64,000 nucleotides of DNA from Pseudomonas sp. FP1742. Lineage in GTDB: Bacteria > Pseudomonadota > Gammaproteobacteria > Pseudomonadales > Pseudomonadaceae. A program made the position numbers and the translations under genes. The stretch lies in contig NZ_CP117460.1 in assembly GCF_030687145.1 (NCBI RefSeq), forward strand, positions 5,208,001 to 5,272,000. The letters are read 5' to 3'. Below are positions 61,062 through 64,000 of this stretch, piece by piece. The notes under the pieces are model-generated. The model searched no databases, was not told the origin of the DNA, and saw only the letters and a list, made by a program, of their open reading frames with translations. How positions within the stretch are numbered: the first letter of the stretch is position 1; the number at the start of each line of letters is the position of its first letter.

Positions 61062-62822
61062 ATGCTGCCGACTTCTCGTACAGTGCGTATTTCCCTTTAT
61101 ACCTTGCTGATCCTCGCCGGAGCCGCACTGGCGGCCGGTTTCGCCTTGCGTCACGCCGAACGCCAGGCGCTGGAAGAAGACGCCGCCCGCGCCAACCAGC
61201 AACTGGCGCTGTACGCCAATTCCCTGCATACCCTGATCGACCGCTACCGCGCCCTGCCCGCCGTGCTGGCGCTGGACCCGGAGTTGCGCGCCGCGCTCGA
61301 TGGCCCGGTAACGCTTGAGCAACAGGACGCACTGAACCGCAAACTGGAAAAAATCAACGGTGCCGCCCAGTCCTCGACCCTGGAACTGCTCGACCGCACC
61401 GGCCTGGCCGTGGCCGCCAGCAATTGGCGTTTGCCCAGCAGTTACGTCGGCCACAACTACGGTTTTCGCCCTTACTTCAGCCAGACCCGTACCCAGGGCA
61501 CCGGGCGTTTTTACGCGGTGGGGGTGACCAGTGGCATTCCCGGTTACTTTCTCTCCAGTGCGGTGACCCGCGACAGCGGCGAGTTCCTCGGCGCCATGGT
61601 GGTCAAACTCGAGTTCCCGGAACTGGAGCGCGAATGGCGTCAGGGCAGCGACACACTGCTGGTCAGCGATGCGCGCGGGATCATCTTCATTGCCAATCAG
61701 CCGGGCTGGCGCTATCGCTTGTTGAAACCGTTGAACGACAGCGATCACGCCGAGCTCAAGGCCACCCGGCAATACGACAAACAACCGCTGACACCGCTGG
61801 ATTACCAATCACTGCAGCGTTTTGACGACAACAGTGATCTGGCGCGCGTCGTCGGTCCTGACGGCACGGCAAACTACCTGTGGGAATCGCTGCCGCTGAG
61901 CACTGAAGGCTGGACCTTGCACCTGCTGCGCCGCCCGCAAGTCGCCTTCGAAGACAGCCGTAACGCCGCGCTCGCCGCTGCCGGTTTGTGGCTGGCGCTG
62001 GTGTTTCTGTTGCTGTTCCTCAATCAACGCTGGCGCCTGGCCAAAATGCGCCAACGCAGCCGCGAAGAACTCGAACAACTGGTGGAAGAACGCACCCGTG
62101 ACCTGCGCACCGCTCAGGACGGTCTGGTGCAATCGGCCAAACTCGCGGCCCTCGGCCAGATGTCGGCCGCCCTCGCCCATGAAATCAATCAGCCCCTGAC
62201 CGCCCAGCGCATGCAGCTTGCTACGCTGAGGCTGCTGCTCGATCACGGCCGGGTCGACGAGGCCTACAAGGCGTTGAAACCGGTGGACGACATGCTCACG
62301 CGCATGGCCGCCCTCACCGGTCACCTGAAAACCTTTGCGCGCAAAAGCCCCAGCGGTTTGCGCGAACGGCTGGATCTGGCGGCGGTGGTGGATCAGGCCC
62401 TGCAATTGCTCGACGCCCGCCTGCGCGATGAACAGGTCAGCCTGGTACTGCACCTGACCCGTCCGGCCTGGGTGCGTGGTGATGCGATTCGTCTGGAACA
62501 GGTGCTGATCAACCTGTTGCGCAACGCCCTGGACGCCATGCAGGGCAAACCCTGCAAGCGCCTGGAGATCCGCCTTGAAGCCGATGAACAACTGTGGCGC
62601 CTGAGCGTCATCGACAATGGCGGCGGCATTGCCGAAGAACATTTGAGCCAGGTGTTCGATCCGTTCTTCACCACCAAACCGGTGGGTGATGGCCTGGGCC
62701 TCGGGCTGGCCGTATCCTTTGCCATCGTCCACGAAGCGGGCGGACGCCTGAGCGCCGATAATGGCGAAAAAGGCGCGGTGTTCACCCTGACGTTGCCCAT
62801 TGATCTGGAGGTAGCTGCCTGA
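61062..62822 (+). CDS. Sensor histidine kinase, DctB family (DctB or MifS type)
   Basis: This 586-aa kinase has two membrane helices (residues about 8-28 and 301-320) around a periplasmic dCache-like sensor (motifs YVGHNYGFRPYFSQTRTQG, YAVGVTSGIPGYFLSSAV) as in DctB. It then has a coiled linker, the phospho-acceptor His373 in ALAHEINQPL and an HATPase domain (NLLRNALDAM, DNGGGI, GLGLGLAVS). Such kinases sense C4-dicarboxylates or alpha-ketoglutarate and control uptake through a sigma54 activator, which is encoded next (TGATG overlap). Which paralogue it is cannot be decided here. The transporter gene it controls is not in the window. Confidence 0.88.
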   Translation: MLPTSRTVRISLYTLLILAGAALAAGFALRHAERQALEEDAARANQQLALYANSLHTLIDRYRALPAVLALDPELRAALDGPVTLEQQDALNRKLEKINGAAQSSTLELLDRTGLAVAASNWRLPSSYVGHNYGFRPYFSQTRTQGTGRFYAVGVTSGIPGYFLSSAVTRDSGEFLGAMVVKLEFPELEREWRQGSDTLLVSDARGIIFIANQPGWRYRLLKPLNDSDHAELKATRQYDKQPLTPLDYQSLQRFDDNSDLARVVGPDGTANYLWESLPLSTEGWTLHLLRRPQVAFEDSRNAALAAAGLWLALVFLLLFLNQRWRLAKMRQRSREELEQLVEERTRDLRTAQDGLVQSAKLAALGQMSAALAHEINQPLTAQRMQLATLRLLLDHGRVDEAYKALKPVDDMLTRMAALTGHLKTFARKSPSGLRERLDLAAVVDQALQLLDARLRDEQVSLVLHLTRPAWVRGDAIRLEQVLINLLRNALDAMQGKPCKRLEIRLEADEQLWRLSVIDNGGGIAEEHLSQVFDPFFTTKPVGDGLGLGLAVSFAIVHEAGGRLSADNGEKGAVFTLTLPIDLEVAA

Positions 62823-64000
62823 TGCTCAATTCGGTGATGGTGGTCGATGACGAAAGCAGCATCCGCAGCGCCGTCGAACAGTGGCTGAGTCTGTCGGGGT
62901 TCGAGGTGCAGCTGTTCAGCCGCGCCGATGAGTGCCTGGCGCAACTGCCCAGGCATTTCCCCGGGGTGATCCTCAGCGACGTGCGCATGCCCGGCATGAC
63001 CGGGCTGGAGCTGCTGGCCGAAGTGCAGCGGCGCGACGCCGATTTGCCGGTGATTTTGCTGACCGGTCACGGCGATGTGCCGATGGCCGTCGAAGCGATG
63101 CGCGACGGCGCTTACGATTTCCTTGAAAAGCCCTTCAGCCCGGAAACCTTGCTGAGCAGCCTGCGCCGGGCGCTGGACAAGCGCCGTCTGGTGCTGGAAA
63201 ACCGTGCCCTGCACGAACAGGCCGACAATCGCGCCAAACTCGATGCCACCCTGCTGGGTGTATCCCGTGGTTTGCAGACGCTGCGCCGGCAGGTGCTGGA
63301 CCTGGCGACGTTGCCGGTCAATGTGTTGATCCGTGGCGAAACCGGCAGCGGCAAGGAACTGGTTGCCCGTTGCCTGCACGACTTCGGTCCCCGCGCCGAC
63401 AAACCCTTCGTAGCCTTGAACTGCGCGGCGATTCCCGAGCAGTTGTTCGAGGCCGAACTGTTTGGTCACGAGAGTGGCGCGTTCACCGGCGCCCAGGGCA
63501 AACGCATCGGCAAGCTCGAATACGCCGATGGCGGCACGCTGTTTCTTGATGAAATCGAAAGCATGCCGCTGGCCCAGCAGGTGAAACTGCTGCGGGTGTT
63601 GCAGGAACAGAAGCTTGAGCGATTGGGCTCCAATCAAAGCATCCGTGTGGATTTGCGGGTCATCGCCGCGACCAAACCCGACTTGCTGGATGAAGCACGG
63701 GCCGGGCGTTTTCGCGAAGACCTGGCTTATCGCCTGAACGTCGCCGAGCTGCGCCTGCCGCCGTTGCGCGAGCGGCGTGAAGACATTCCACTGCTGTTCG
63801 AGTTCTTCGCGCAAAGTGCCGCCGAACGCCTTGGCCGCACCTTTCCACCGTTGAGCGGGCCGCAGTTGAGCCATCTGCTGAGCCACGACTGGCCGGGCAA
63901 TGTGCGCGAACTGGCGAACGTCGCCGAACGCCAGGTGCTGGGACTTGGTGAGCCGGAACCGGCGGGGATCGATCCCGGCCAGTCGCTGGCGGCGCAGGCG
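62822..64000 (+). CDS. Sigma54 response regulator, DctD/MifR family (runs off the right edge)
   Basis: The visible 393 residues have a receiver domain with phospho-acceptor D53 ([12 protein letters not shown], conserved Lys in FLEKPF), a short linker, and an AAA+ domain with Walker [11 protein letters not shown] and the sigma54-contacting loop GAFTGA (about residue 219). [20 protein letters not shown] follows, then the start of the segment after NVREL (about residue 361). The DNA-binding Fis domain is outside the window. It is coupled to the kinase by a one-base overlap. The name DctD versus MifR is undecided, as for its partner. Confidence 0.9.
   Translation, partial: MLNSVMVVDDESSIRSAVEQWLSLSGFEVQLFSRADECLAQLPRHFPGVILSDVRMPGMTGLELLAEVQRRDADLPVILLTGHGDVPMAVEAMRDGAYDFLEKPFSPETLLSSLRRALDKRRLVLENRALHEQADNRAKLDATLLGVSRGLQTLRRQVLDLATLPVNVLIRGETGSGKELVARCLHDFGPRADKPFVALNCAAIPEQLFEAELFGHESGAFTGAQGKRIGKLEYADGGTLFLDEIESMPLAQQVKLLRVLQEQKLERLGSNQSIRVDLRVIAATKPDLLDEARAGRFREDLAYRLNVAELRLPPLRERREDIPLLFEFFAQSAAERLGRTFPPLSGPQLSHLLSHDWPGNVRELANVAERQVLGLGEPEPAGIDPGQSLAAQA

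Overview
The window is chromosomal DNA of a Pseudomonas, most likely from the P. fluorescens group. The evidence is the gene content (tolQRA with ruvCAB and aspS; an OprD-family porin; MvaT; a SadC-type diguanylate cyclase next to pyruvate kinase and class I fumarase), the high-GC codon use, and at least ten intergenic REP doublets (REPINs) carrying the GTGGGAGCGGGCTTGC core typical of that group. Comparisons with P. aeruginosa PAO1 gene order are from memory.

Layout. 1-8300 (minus strand): a small ribbon-helix-helix protein, then an FmdB-type zinc ribbon, aspS, yebC, ruvC-ruvA-ruvB, ybgC, tolQ, tolR and the start of tolA, which runs off the left edge. 8763-12332: a membrane/cold-shock-domain fusion, slyX, a HIT hydrolase and an OprD-family porin with a long leader. 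12461-26000: mscS, yajQ, panE, a PAS/HAMP histidine kinase with a PduO-type cobalamin adenosyltransferase, a Nudix/ThiE-like mutT fusion, a glutathione S-transferase, argJ, secA, dciA and a HerA-like ATPase. 26155-34613: a dCache amino-acid-type chemoreceptor, a three-gene glycosyltransferase / deacetylase / flippase-like operon, purU, mvaT and sbcB.

34796-41721: a tightly overlapping operon RDD - SpoIIM - DUF4129 - DUF4350 - MoxR - DUF58, of unknown function and interrupted once by a REPIN. 41855-43880: small Pseudomonas-specific genes (an unknown 83-aa protein, a DUF6124 protein, a PilZ-like protein, a lipoprotein). 44052-50655: pyruvate kinase, enoyl-CoA hydratase, a ferredoxin-type reductase, sadC and fumarase.

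50890-60975 is the accessory part: a Tc insecticidal-toxin B component followed by two tandem TccC-type C components. Their RHS shells are related, but their C-terminal toxin regions are unlike each other. No A (pore/translocation) component is in the window. A perfect 22-bp palindrome lies about 90 bp upstream of the B start. The window ends with a DctB/DctD-type sensor kinase and sigma54 activator; the activator runs off the right edge.

The observations most worth following up are the A-less Tc B-C-C locus (including a Cys replacing the usual core Arg in the first C protein), the palindrome upstream of it, the glycosyltransferase/DUF2334/LPG-synthase-TM operon, the REPIN inside the MoxR operon, and REPIN pairs that share conserved spacers at distant sites.
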